From assembly GCA_019246385.1 (NCBI GenBank), contig JAFAQP010000102.1, positions 1 to 10,793 on the forward strand: a stretch of DNA of 10,793 nucleotides. Reading direction: 5' to 3'. Below the pieces are notes generated by a model. The model was not told where the DNA came from. It searched no databases and was given only the letters and a program-made list of their open reading frames with translations. The DNA is from Patescibacteria group bacterium (lineage in GTDB: Bacteria; Patescibacteriota; Minisyncoccia; Phycocordibacterales; Phycocordibacteraceae). Made by a program: the position numbers and the translations under genes. Position 1 is the stretch's first letter; each line of letters opens with the position of its first letter. Of the stretch, positions 5,584-10,793 are shown in pieces.

Positions 5584-6920
5584 CCGGGAGCCGCGCGTCT
5601 TTCAAGGAGAAAGAACGATACCGCGCCGCTCACGAGCGCAAGAATCGTACAAAGAATGACGGCAAAATGGTAAGAGCCTCCGGCGCCGAATATTCCCAAT
5701 ATGGCGATGACGATAAGACCGGCCGTCCGGGAAATTGCATTGTTGATTCCGGAAGCGATACCTGACTCAGACGGAGGGACCGATCGCATCACGGTCACGG
5801 TGAGGGGGGTGACGAAGATAGTGAGACCCGTTCCGAAAAGAAGAATTCCCGGAAGAATAGCGAGGAAATAATTGGAATTCTGATTGATGCCGATGAGCAT
5901 AAGCATGCCAAGACCCGCGAGTATCGGGCCGGCGGTCATGAACGCGCGGGCGCCGAAGCGTTCGGTAAGGGCGCCCATGCGTCCAGAAAAAAGAAGCAGC
6001 AAAAATGTTGACGGGATCAATGCGATGCCTGCAGCTGTCGAGGAATAATGAAGCGCTGTCTGCAGATAAATGACCAATGCGAAGAAAAAGCCTGCAAGCG
6101 CTCCATACATGGCGAAGGTCATAAGATTCGCTGCTGTAAAATTACGCGACCTGAAAAGCCGTAGATCGAGCATCGGATCTTTCGTCCGCGATTCATACCG
6201 GATGAATACCGCGAAAAGCGCAGCACCCACAAGAAGGGAAAATATGGCGGTCGGATTCCAGGCCCGGACGGGGCCTTCAATAAGGCCGTATGTCACGAAA
6301 AAAAGCATGAGAGCCGCCATCGTCCCGCCCGCATAATCTACCTGCCGCGCCTTCGGGTCTTTTGCTTCGATCACGTTTCGCCAGGCCAGTAACATGCATA
6401 CCGCTACGAGCGGTACATTGATGAAAAAGATCCACCGCCACGATATATGATCGATGAGATAGCCGCCCAAAAAAGGCCCGATGACCATCGCGATCCCCGA
6501 CCATGCCGCCCACCTGCCTATCGACACACTGCGTCGTACGGGATCGATATTCGTATTGATGATCGCGAGCCCTCCGGGGACCACCAGCGCTCCCGATACG
6601 CCCTGAATGAGGCGCATGAGAACAAGTGTGAGAGGGGTCGCGGCGAAACCGCACAATATCGACGTTAATCCGTAGCCCGCGAGTCCTGCGAGATATATTC
6701 TTTTTCGTCCGAAAATATCGCCAAGCGATCCGCCGATAATGATTAGGGCCGAGAGAGAAAGAAGGTATCCGTCGACTATCCATTGGAGATCGGAAAAATG
6801 CGCGCCCATTTCGCGCGATAGCGCCGGTAAGGCGAGGTTCACGACCGAACCGTCCAAGAGAACTATCCCACTGCCGAGAATAGTGGCGAGAAGAACCAAA
6901 AATTCCCGCCTTTTTTCCAT
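5580..6920 (-). CDS. MFS drug:proton antiporter, DHA2 (EmrB/QacA) type
   Basis: A 446-residue inner-membrane exporter with about 14 hydrophobic helices. DHA2 hallmarks are all present: [12 protein letters not shown] in the first helix (motif D1, residues 21-32), [12 protein letters not shown] in the loop between helices 2 and 3 (motif A, about 63-74), [12 protein letters not shown] in helix 5 (motif C, about 142-153), and [10 protein letters not shown] before helix 6. Such proteins use the proton gradient to expel lipophilic or cationic drugs. An open frame extends upstream to 7049, but the ATG at 6920 (MEKRREFLV) is chosen: a TATACT -10 ends 6 bases before it, the extra residues are polar and unlike the family, and the family normally begins just before helix 1. 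There is no linked regulator or membrane-fusion partner. Confidence 0.92.
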   Translation of the reverse strand: MEKRREFLVLLATILGSGIVLLDGSVVNLALPALSREMGAHFSDLQWIVDGYLLSLSALIIIGGSLGDIFGRKRIYLAGLAGYGLTSILCGFAATPLTLVLMRLIQGVSGALVVPGGLAIINTNIDPVRRSVSIGRWAAWSGIAMVIGPFLGGYLIDHISWRWIFFINVPLVAVCMLLAWRNVIEAKDPKARQVDYAGGTMAALMLFFVTYGLIEGPVRAWNPTAIFSLLVGAALFAVFIRYESRTKDPMLDLRLFRSRNFTAANLMTFAMYGALAGFFFALVIYLQTALHYSSTAAGIALIPSTFLLLLFSGRMGALTERFGARAFMTAGPILAGLGMLMLIGINQNSNYFLAILPGILLFGTGLTIFVTPLTVTVMRSVPPSESGIASGINNAISRTAGLIVIAILGIFGAGGSYHFAVILCTILALVSGAVSFFLLERRAAPG

Positions 6921-6926
6921 ACGGAC

Positions 6927-6932
6927 AGTATA
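6927..6932 (-). promoter_or_regulatory. -10 element TATACT, leaderless start of the MFS exporter
   Basis: On the minus strand TATACT is followed by GTCCGT and the ATG at 6920, exactly 6 bases. No good -35 is seen. The 162 bases between this gene and the HAD gene (6921-7082) hold the two outward -10 elements and otherwise nothing I can name. Confidence 0.65.
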
Positions 6933-7070
6933 CGTCCAGAAGAGATAAGCGCTCAGGCCGTCTTGTTGCGACTGTTTTGCATTTCTCCGTTCACCGTCGC
7001 CAGCATAAAGTGGCTTATGATGCACGGGACGAGGATCATATTCCCTCACGTATAGTTATGAAAGTTTTGT

Positions 7071-7076
7071 TATAGT
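7071..7076 (+). promoter_or_regulatory. Extended -10 TGT-TATAGT, leaderless start of the HAD gene
   Basis: TATAGT, preceded by TGT (7068-7070), is followed by TCGCGA and the ATG at 7083, 6 bases. A second TATAGT lies at 7051-7056. No -35 is apparent, which fits an extended -10 promoter. Confidence 0.65.
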
Positions 7077-7082
7077 TCGCGA

Positions 7083-7733
7083 ATGCCGCATTTCAAGGCG
7101 ATCTTCTGGGATAGCGACGGCACCCTGGTCGATACGGAATTTCTTTATTTTCAGAGCAGCAAAATGACCTTAGCCGAAGCGGGAATCTCTCTAAGCGAAA
7201 ATTGGTATATAAATGAGACTCTGAAGAAAGGCACCAGTGTCTTTGAACTTGCCCGTCAGGCAGGCAAGGGAGAAAGCGACATCGCGCGCCTGAGACATCT
7301 GCGCAATACCGTATATCGCAAAAATCTTTTATCGAAGGTCACGATACTGGACGGCGTCGTAGAGACCCTTGAGGGGCTTTACGGCAAAGTGCTCATGGCC
7401 GTCGTAACGAGCGCTATTCCCGACGAGTTCGATCTCATTATGCAAAAAACCGGACTTCGGAAATATTTCGATTTCGTATTGACGAGTGGAGACGTCTCTC
7501 GCGTCAAACCCGATCCTGAGCCCTATCTCACGGCCTGGAAAATGAGCGGGTTTAAAAAAGAAGAATGCTTGGCAGTTGAAGATACTGAAAGGGGAGTGGT
7601 GGCCGCGAAAGCGGCGGGACTCGTCTGCTTTGCCTGTCCGCAAAAACTGACGCGGACGAACGACTTTTCTGCCGCGGACAGGACTATTGCGAACGTACGG
7701 GAGATCCTGAACTATTTTCCATCCCTTCATTGA
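7083..7733 (+). CDS. HAD-superfamily phosphatase/phosphomutase, beta-phosphoglucomutase-like subfamily
   Basis: A 216-residue hydrolase. Motif I is FWDSDGTLVDTE (nucleophile Asp10, general acid Asp12). A helical cap follows at about 15-85 with KKGTSVFELA, placing it in subfamily IA. Motif II is VVTSA (Thr109, Ser110), motif III Lys142 in RVKPDPEPY, and motif IV Glu166-Asp167 in LAVEDTERGVVAAKAAGL, the typical end of beta-phosphoglucomutase-like and phosphoglycolate-phosphatase-like members. All catalytic residues are intact, so it should dephosphorylate a small phosphorylated metabolite or isomerise a sugar phosphate in the cytoplasm; the substrate cannot be told from sequence. The residue before Asp10 is Trp rather than the usual Asp/Leu/Phe context, a minor variation. 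The promoter of the next gene overlaps its stop codon. Confidence 0.9.
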   Translation: MPHFKAIFWDSDGTLVDTEFLYFQSSKMTLAEAGISLSENWYINETLKKGTSVFELARQAGKGESDIARLRHLRNTVYRKNLLSKVTILDGVVETLEGLYGKVLMAVVTSAIPDEFDLIMQKTGLRKYFDFVLTSGDVSRVKPDPEPYLTAWKMSGFKKEECLAVEDTERGVVAAKAAGLVCFACPQKLTRTNDFSAADRTIANVREILNYFPSLH

Positions 7734-7758
7734 TTCATCAAAATCTTTTCTATATACT
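7730..7758 (+). promoter_or_regulatory. Sigma70 promoter for the TIG-domain gene
   Basis: TTGATT (7730-7735) and TATACT (7753-7758) with a 17-base spacer; the -35 overlaps the TGA stop of the HAD gene (7731-7733). GCGTTC, 6 bases, separates the -10 from the ATG at 7765, so a leaderless transcript is expected. Confidence 0.75.
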
Positions 7759-7764
7759 GCGTTC

Positions 7765-8295
7765 ATGAAAGCGCTCGGATGGGTCATCGCGGTTCTTGTC
7801 GTGATCGCAGCTGCGATACTGATCACGAACGCCCGAAGCGTTCCCTCTTCCGAACAAACGAACGTAACGACGGTTGTTCCCTCCGGGACGCCCGTGTCCC
7901 ACCCGCAAAGCGTCAGCACCAGCACTTCTCCGTCTCCTGCTGCGACAAAGCCGGCAATAACGAAATTAAGTCCCGAGAGCGGCAAAGCCGGAACAACAAT
8001 CGTGATAACCGGTGCGGGATTCGACCCGGCGTCAAACATGATCTTGTTCGGTACGGGAAACGGCAGGACGCATCCGGACGGTTCGCCCGACAACAGGATA
8101 GCCGATACGGCTTCAAAGGACGGAACGACCCTTACTTTTACGGTGCCTTCTTCGGGTCCGAGCGGAATACTTTGCGATGCGAAAAACAACTGTATCGCCA
8201 TAGCCGCGCTTCTTCTCCAGCCGGGGACATATCCGGTGCAGGTGACGAATGGGAACGGGACGAGCAATACAGTCGAATTCACGCTCACGAAATAA
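7765..8295 (+). CDS. Membrane-anchored TIG/IPT (Ig-like) domain surface protein
   Basis: A 176-residue protein with three parts. Residues 1-22 (MKALGWVIAVLVVIAAAILI) are an N-terminal membrane anchor or uncleaved signal. Residues about 25-63 are a low-complexity Ser/Thr/Pro/Val linker (PSGTPVSHPQSVSTSTSPSP), probably spanning the cell envelope. Residues 64-176 form a TIG/IPT-type beta-sandwich: ITKLSPESGKAGTTIVITGAGF is the classic opening strand pair, and GTYPVQVTNGNGTSNTVEFTL the classic closing strands. Two cysteines (137 and 143) flank a short loop and could form a disulfide outside the membrane. TIG domains in bacteria usually mediate binding at the surface; the ligand is unknown. The linker resembles the tail of the MsrB-like protein at 9448. 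Confidence 0.85.
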   Translation: MKALGWVIAVLVVIAAAILITNARSVPSSEQTNVTTVVPSGTPVSHPQSVSTSTSPSPAATKPAITKLSPESGKAGTTIVITGAGFDPASNMILFGTGNGRTHPDGSPDNRIADTASKDGTTLTFTVPSSGPSGILCDAKNNCIAIAALLLQPGTYPVQVTNGNGTSNTVEFTLTK

Positions 8296-8308
8296 GCCTG
8301 ATTTATGA

Positions 8309-8314
8309 TATAGT
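8309..8314 (+). promoter_or_regulatory. Possible extended -10 for the LapA-like gene
   Basis: TGA-TATAGT (8306-8314) would give a leader of about 33 bases before the ATG at 8354. The AT-rich TATTAA at 8337-8342 is an alternative 11 bases from the ATG. Neither matches the 6-base spacing of most genes here, so this gene could also be read through from the TIG gene. Confidence 0.4.
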
Positions 8315-8353
8315 CAGAGCCGTTAGCATGCGCGGTTATTAATTTTTTATTGC

Positions 8354-8659
8354 ATGATTTTTTCACTGATATTAGGAATACTTCTAGGGGCAGTGTCTGT
8401 CATATTCATACTGCAGAACACCGCCTTCGTTACCGTGACGTTCCTCACTTCGCATCTTCAGGGTTCTTTGGCGCTCATACTTTTCCTCGCGTTGACGGCG
8501 GGCGCTTTGATCACGCTTCTTATCCTTCTGCCGAGTTTCGTAAAGGATGTCTTCGCGCTTTCCGAAGCGCGCAAGCAAAAAAAAGCCCTTGAAGAGGAAT
8601 TAGCCGCCACGAAAAAGGCGCTTTTTGAAGCTAAAAATACTCCCCAGACTCCGAGCTAG
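8354..8659 (+). CDS. LapA-like (DUF1049) small membrane protein
   Basis: A 101-residue protein matching the LapA/DUF1049 architecture: first hydrophobic helix IFSLILGILLGAVSVIFILQ, the conserved NTAFVTVTFLTS segment that follows it (family pattern QN...VtV.fl), a second helix SLALILFLALTAGALITLLILLP, then a cytoplasmic basic helix ARKQKKALEEELAATKKALF (about 72-91) likely to form a coiled coil. In proteobacteria LapA acts in LPS assembly with LapB, but CPR-like cells lack that pathway, so the role here is an unspecified envelope function. The last 29 bases overlap the end of the convergent DUF4239 gene. The start codon has no Shine-Dalgarno sequence. Confidence 0.85.
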   Translation: MIFSLILGILLGAVSVIFILQNTAFVTVTFLTSHLQGSLALILFLALTAGALITLLILLPSFVKDVFALSEARKQKKALEEELAATKKALFEAKNTPQTPS

Positions 8660-9416
8660 AGAGGGGATGGGTTTTGAGACGCTCGATTTCCAGCAGAAGA
8701 TTTTCGTATCCTTCGGTCGTCAGATGCCAGGTGCCCTTGCGGAATGGGTTATCGAGATCGTCTACGACGATGATAAGGGTGAACACCAGAAGGCCGATGG
8801 AAGCCGTGAAGATGTAGTCCACATAGAGGTTGTTCACTCCTATAAAGAGGGACAGAATGATAAGCAATATATCGGTGAATACGACGATGCGTTTCAATAT
8901 CCCCGGCATATGCTGATTGCTGTAATTAAGCCGGCGATTCCGGGCTTGTACGAGGTTCGTGAAGGCGTTTCGAAGCTGCACGCCGAGGTTCTCCATGGAT
9001 AGGGACATTGAAGCGAGCAAGCTTCGCAGTTTATCGAGTTCCGCGTCTATTTCGGGACTCCTGGTTCTTACCTCGCCTTTATTCCATCCTTCGACCAAAA
9101 GCCGGAGGTACGTTTCGAGATGGCTCTTCGCTTTTTCAGAGAGCGAAGGCTCGGCATAGGCGCTCCATTTCCACATCTCTCTGGTGGCGTCTATCTCCGT
9201 TTGTACCGCTTCAGAGAGGTTGGTCCATATTTCCCATTCCCGTTGGATGACGAAAGCGACAATAAGACCGAAAATGATGCCGTCAACGGAATAAAAGCCC
9301 GCGAGCCCGTTCTGGATGGACCGAACCAGCGTCGCTTCGAACTTTTCATGAATGAACCAAAAAGCGACGGAAAAAGGTATGAGAAAAAGGAGGATTCGCC
9401 GCACTATATCAACCAT
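8631..9416 (-). CDS. DUF4239 (bestrophin-like) membrane protein
   Basis: A 261-residue protein. Helices at about 5-22 (VRRILLFLIPFSVAFWFI) and 44-58 (VDGIIFGLIVAFVIQ) are followed by a long soluble helical domain (about 60-170) and by helices at 175-195 and 199-218. The tail VDDLDNPFRKGTW (about 218-230) is the signature of DUF4239, a family distantly compared with bestrophin channels; an ion-channel role is only a suggestion. ATG 9416 is chosen over one 21 codons upstream because TATAAA (9428-9423) ends 6 bases before it, and the longer version would start inside the divergent gene. It is tail-to-tail with the LapA-like gene (29-base overlap) and head-to-head with the MsrB-like gene (start codons 31 bases apart). 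Confidence 0.82.
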   Translation of the reverse strand: MVDIVRRILLFLIPFSVAFWFIHEKFEATLVRSIQNGLAGFYSVDGIIFGLIVAFVIQREWEIWTNLSEAVQTEIDATREMWKWSAYAEPSLSEKAKSHLETYLRLLVEGWNKGEVRTRSPEIDAELDKLRSLLASMSLSMENLGVQLRNAFTNLVQARNRRLNYSNQHMPGILKRIVVFTDILLIILSLFIGVNNLYVDYIFTASIGLLVFTLIIVVDDLDNPFRKGTWHLTTEGYENLLLEIERLKTHPLSSSESGEYF

Positions 9417-9422
9417 ATAGGT

Positions 9423-9441
9423 TTTATAACACGGATATACT
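9423..9441. promoter_or_regulatory. Back-to-back -10 elements driving DUF4239 and MsrB-like genes
   Basis: On the minus strand TG-T-TATAAA ends at 9423, 6 bases before the ATG at 9416. On the plus strand TATACT (9436-9441) ends 6 bases before the ATG at 9448. Only 7 bases separate the two hexamers, so two polymerases could not sit here together. No -35 is clear for either direction. Confidence 0.72.
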
Positions 9442-9447
9442 GTATGA

Positions 9448-10224
9448 ATGGAAGAAGCAGAATTCAAGGAGAAGCTCAATATCGAACAGTACCGGGTGAT
9501 GCGTAAAGGAGAAAGCGAGAATCCATTTTCTGGGAAGTATTGGGATCATTTTGAAAAAGGGGAGTATGATTGCGTCGCCTGCGGAAACCGGCTCTTTGCT
9601 TCGAAAGATAAGCTCGCCGTTGAAAACGGCTGGCCGACATTCCGGAAGCCGATCGGTCCTAATGCGGTATTGTCCGACGAAGTATCGTCACGAGAAGAGA
9701 AGGTTCTCTGCGCTCGCTGCCGGAGTTTCGTAGGCCGCCGGGTCGACGGCAAATACCGCATCTATTCTGCAGCACTTCGTTTTAAAGAACATGATCTTCT
9801 CGGAACGCTAGAGGACGTGAAGGACAAGGTACAAGACACGAGCGACGCTCTGGATCAGCTCAGTTCGAATGATCAAAACGCTTCGAGTTCAGGCATATTT
9901 TCTACCATAAGCACGTACGCACAATTTTTAGGGGGAAGTGTCGTGGGAATACTAGTAGGGGCCGCCGCGGCATTTCTGATCTGTCATGCGACCTGCACTG
10001 CGCCTCTTTCGAACATTGTTCCTTCCGTGCCTCTTGCCGGAAGTAGTACGCCGTCTTCAAATATCACTTCTCCGAAAAGACATACTTTAAGCACTTCGCC
10101 GCGACCTATAAGCACTTCTTCTGCCGCACTGCCTTCAGGACAAGGCACTCCTTCAAGTTCAACTTCTACCGCCTCGGCTTCCTCCACTCCTTCGGGTACG
10201 CCAGTTTCGGCAACGGGTATATAA
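9448..10224 (+). CDS. Membrane-anchored MsrB-like protein lacking the catalytic cysteine
   Basis: A 258-residue protein. Residues about 5-113 align by eye with methionine-R-sulfoxide reductase B: YRVMRKGESENPFSGKYWDH, zinc cysteines Cys42 and Cys45 (CVAC) and Cys88 and Cys91 (CARC), GWPTF at 61-65, and SAALRF at 107-112. The catalytic cysteine, which lies in R-Y-C-x-N-S in active enzymes, is Arg104 here (KYRIYS), Asn is Tyr106, and the substrate-site GH.F segment is GRRV. So the fold is probably kept but MsrB activity is not expected. A linker (115-150), one transmembrane helix (about 160-179) and an ~80-residue Ser/Thr/Pro tail follow, predicting a cytoplasmic MsrB-like domain and an external tail. 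It may be a binding or redox-sensing module. ATG 9448 is fixed by a -10 six bases upstream. Confidence 0.85.
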   Translation: MEEAEFKEKLNIEQYRVMRKGESENPFSGKYWDHFEKGEYDCVACGNRLFASKDKLAVENGWPTFRKPIGPNAVLSDEVSSREEKVLCARCRSFVGRRVDGKYRIYSAALRFKEHDLLGTLEDVKDKVQDTSDALDQLSSNDQNASSSGIFSTISTYAQFLGGSVVGILVGAAAAFLICHATCTAPLSNIVPSVPLAGSSTPSSNITSPKRHTLSTSPRPISTSSAALPSGQGTPSSSTSTASASSTPSGTPVSATGI

Positions 10225-10254
10225 AAACGCCGCTCGTAGAGCGGCGCTATTTTA
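10223..10254. terminator. Bidirectional intrinsic terminator
   Basis: CGCCGCTC (10228-10235) pairs perfectly with GAGCGGCG (10239-10246) around a 3-base loop. On the minus strand the stem is followed by TTTTT (complement of 10227-10223), a strong terminator for the small membrane gene ending at 10260. On the plus strand CTATTTTAT follows, a weaker tail for the MsrB-like gene whose stop is at 10222-10224. Confidence 0.85.
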
Positions 10255-10259
10255 TGCAA

Positions 10260-10520
10260 TTAAGGATTTTGATTTGGGTACCTGGCGGGAAATATTTGAC
10301 GCGGAATTCCGGTTATCATTTCTATTACTCCTTTGACCGAGGCTACTCCGCCTGTCGCTAAAAATAGGGCTCCAATAAGTTTGACGGTTAATGTTCCAAC
10401 TTCGCTTTCTGCTTGGCCAGTTCTAAACAAATCTTCGCCCAGCCACGCCACTCCAAGTCCAATAGTAGTTTCAGCTGCTCCTACCGCTCTTGTTAAAGTT
10501 TCGCGTGAATTTATACCCAT
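10260..10520 (-). CDS. Small membrane protein of unknown family, 86 residues
   Basis: The product starts MGINSRETLTRAVGAAETTI. It has a moderately hydrophobic segment at about 13-28 (AVGAAETTIGLGVAWLG) and a stronger one at about 45-70 (LTVKLIGALFLATGGVASVKGVIEMI), ending in PARYPNQNP; one or two membrane helices are plausible. I do not recognise a family. Codon choice looks different from the neighbours: GGA, AGA, TTA and other AT-ending codons are common, whereas neighbours favour GGC, CGC and CTC. This may indicate recent acquisition or a different expression class. The gene has its own near-consensus promoter and terminator, and the start ATG lies 8 bases after the -10. Confidence 0.7.
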   Translation of the reverse strand: MGINSRETLTRAVGAAETTIGLGVAWLGEDLFRTGQAESEVGTLTVKLIGALFLATGGVASVKGVIEMITGIPRQIFPARYPNQNP

Positions 10521-10528
10521 AGGTTGAT

Positions 10529-10557
10529 ATCATATCATAGAGAAGTAGCACTGTCAA
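10529..10557 (-). promoter_or_regulatory. Near-consensus sigma70 promoter
   Basis: On the minus strand a perfect TTGACA (10557-10552), a 17-base spacer and TATGAT (10534-10529). A second TATGAT overlaps directly upstream (10539-10534). The -10 ends 8 bases before the ATG at 10520, so the leader is at most a base or two. Confidence 0.8.
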
Positions 10558-10562
10558 GTGCT
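10547..10562. repeat. Operator-like inverted repeat over the -35
   Basis: AGCACT (10547-10552) and AGTGCT (10557-10562) are perfect inverted arms around a 4-base centre, and the -35 TTGACA lies across the centre and one arm. This position suits a repressor site. It could also be a weak 6-bp RNA hairpin, but the predicted transcript starts downstream of it. Confidence 0.5.
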
Positions 10563-10613
10563 GTCTTACACCTGAGTTTAGGCAGAGGTGCCACGGTTCG
10601 TCGCTTCGTATTG

Positions 10614-10619
10614 TATTAT
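10614..10619 (+). promoter_or_regulatory. -10 element TATTAT, leaderless start of dgkA
   Basis: TATTAT is followed by CCGTTT and the ATG at 10626, exactly 6 bases. No convincing -35 is present. Confidence 0.65.
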
Positions 10620-10625
10620 CCGTTT

Positions 10626-10793
10626 ATGTTCATGCATATTGTTCGAGCCCTTGATTACGGATTCCGAGGCGTCCGCATAGCATTCCGAGAAGAGAAAATA
10701 TTTAAGATAGAACTTTTCGGTGCGATACTGGCGATACTGCTCGGGATTTATTTTCGTTTTACGTTGCTCGAGTACTGCATCCTCGTTCTTGCA
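10626..10793 (+). CDS. dgkA: Diacylglycerol/undecaprenol kinase (DgkA family), N-terminal fragment
   Basis: The 56 residues before the window ends read MFMHIVRALDYGFRGVRIAF, then REEKIFKIELFGAILAILLG, then YFRFTLLEYCILVLA. This is the start of the small trimeric membrane kinase family: an amphipathic N-terminal helix with FRG...AFREE (the EEKNFR-like motif that shapes the active site), then the first transmembrane helix, then the LLEYCILVLA start of the second helix. In Gram-positive-type bacteria these enzymes phosphorylate undecaprenol to replenish the lipid carrier for wall synthesis, which is the more likely role in a cell without a classic outer membrane. An alternative ATG two codons downstream (MHIV) is possible; the promoter spacing favours the first. 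Confidence 0.85.
   Translation, partial: MFMHIVRALDYGFRGVRIAFREEKIFKIELFGAILAILLGIYFRFTLLEYCILVLA

Noticed and set aside
6921..7049. N-terminal extension of the MFS exporter to 7049
   Set aside because: The added residues are polar and not family-like, and they run through the TATACT promoter; the ATG at 6920 matches the 6-base rule.
7329..8366. A 345-codon open frame on the minus strand
   Set aside because: It lies antisense to the HAD and TIG genes, which have clear family motifs, promoters and starts. The antisense product has no recognisable domain and is a by-product of codon bias.
9417..9479. N-terminal extension of the DUF4239 protein to 9479
   Set aside because: It would start inside the divergent MsrB-like gene and cross both -10 elements. 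ATG 9416 has a -10 six bases upstream.
10011..10021. Second SOS box (GAAC-ATT-GTTC)
   Set aside because: The spacer is 3 rather than 4 bases and the site lies inside the MsrB-like coding region away from any promoter.
10547..10562. HrcA CIRCE element
   Set aside because: The arms resemble CIRCE (AGCACT/AGTGCT), but the spacing is 4 bases rather than the 9 between 9-base arms, and the gene is not a chaperone.

Overview
The window reads as a compact, gene-dense bacterial chromosome segment. It most likely comes from a Candidatus Patescibacteria/CPR (Parcubacteria-like) genome. This is an inference from the gene set: small membrane proteins, a LapA-like protein, a TIG-domain surface protein, a laccase-family protein, a DUF4239 protein, a degenerate MsrB domain on a membrane anchor, and a DgkA-type lipid kinase. 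The almost complete lack of Shine-Dalgarno sequences and the very short intergenic gaps point the same way. TGA is used as an ordinary stop (ends at 4526 and 5580), so the code is standard. I see no rRNA, tRNA, CRISPR array, insertion sequence or phage gene.

Layout. 1-947: a flavin/NAD(P)H oxidoreductase fragment on the minus strand, divergent from an F420-dependent-reductase-like Rossmann protein, with two extended -10 elements in an inverted repeat between them. 970-2858: an SOS mutagenesis operon, a full-length LexA followed one base later by a UmuC-like Y-family polymerase; a 20-bp perfect palindrome containing a GAAC-N4-GTTC box fills the promoter spacer. 2876-4294: a coiled-coil/four-helix membrane protein (minus) and a GDPD-family phosphodiesterase (plus). 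4316-6920: a minus-strand block of a 53-aa basic protein, a laccase-family protein with a substituted active-site histidine, an 88-aa basic helical protein and a DHA2-type drug exporter. 7083-8659: a HAD phosphatase, a membrane-anchored TIG/IPT protein and a LapA-like protein, all plus strand. 8631-9416: a DUF4239 protein (minus), overlapping the LapA-like gene tail to tail and transcribed divergently from 9448-10224, an MsrB-like domain without its catalytic cysteine on a transmembrane anchor with a Ser/Thr/Pro tail. 10228-10246: a bidirectional terminator hairpin. 10260-10520: a small membrane protein (minus) with a near-consensus promoter carrying an operator-like inverted repeat. 10626-end: the start of an undecaprenol/diacylglycerol kinase.

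The most striking property of the window concerns how genes start. At eight genes a -10 hexamer, mostly of the form TANNNT, ends exactly 6 bases before the ATG, so the predicted transcription start is the A of the start codon. Five more genes have the hexamer 5, 7 or 8 bases away. This implies that leaderless mRNA is the default here, and it fixes several start codons that longest-ORF calling would place too far upstream. Functionally, the SOS operon is the best-defined circuit. Two proteins of redox or oxidoreductase families (the MsrB-like and laccase-like proteins) look catalytically altered and deserve attention.
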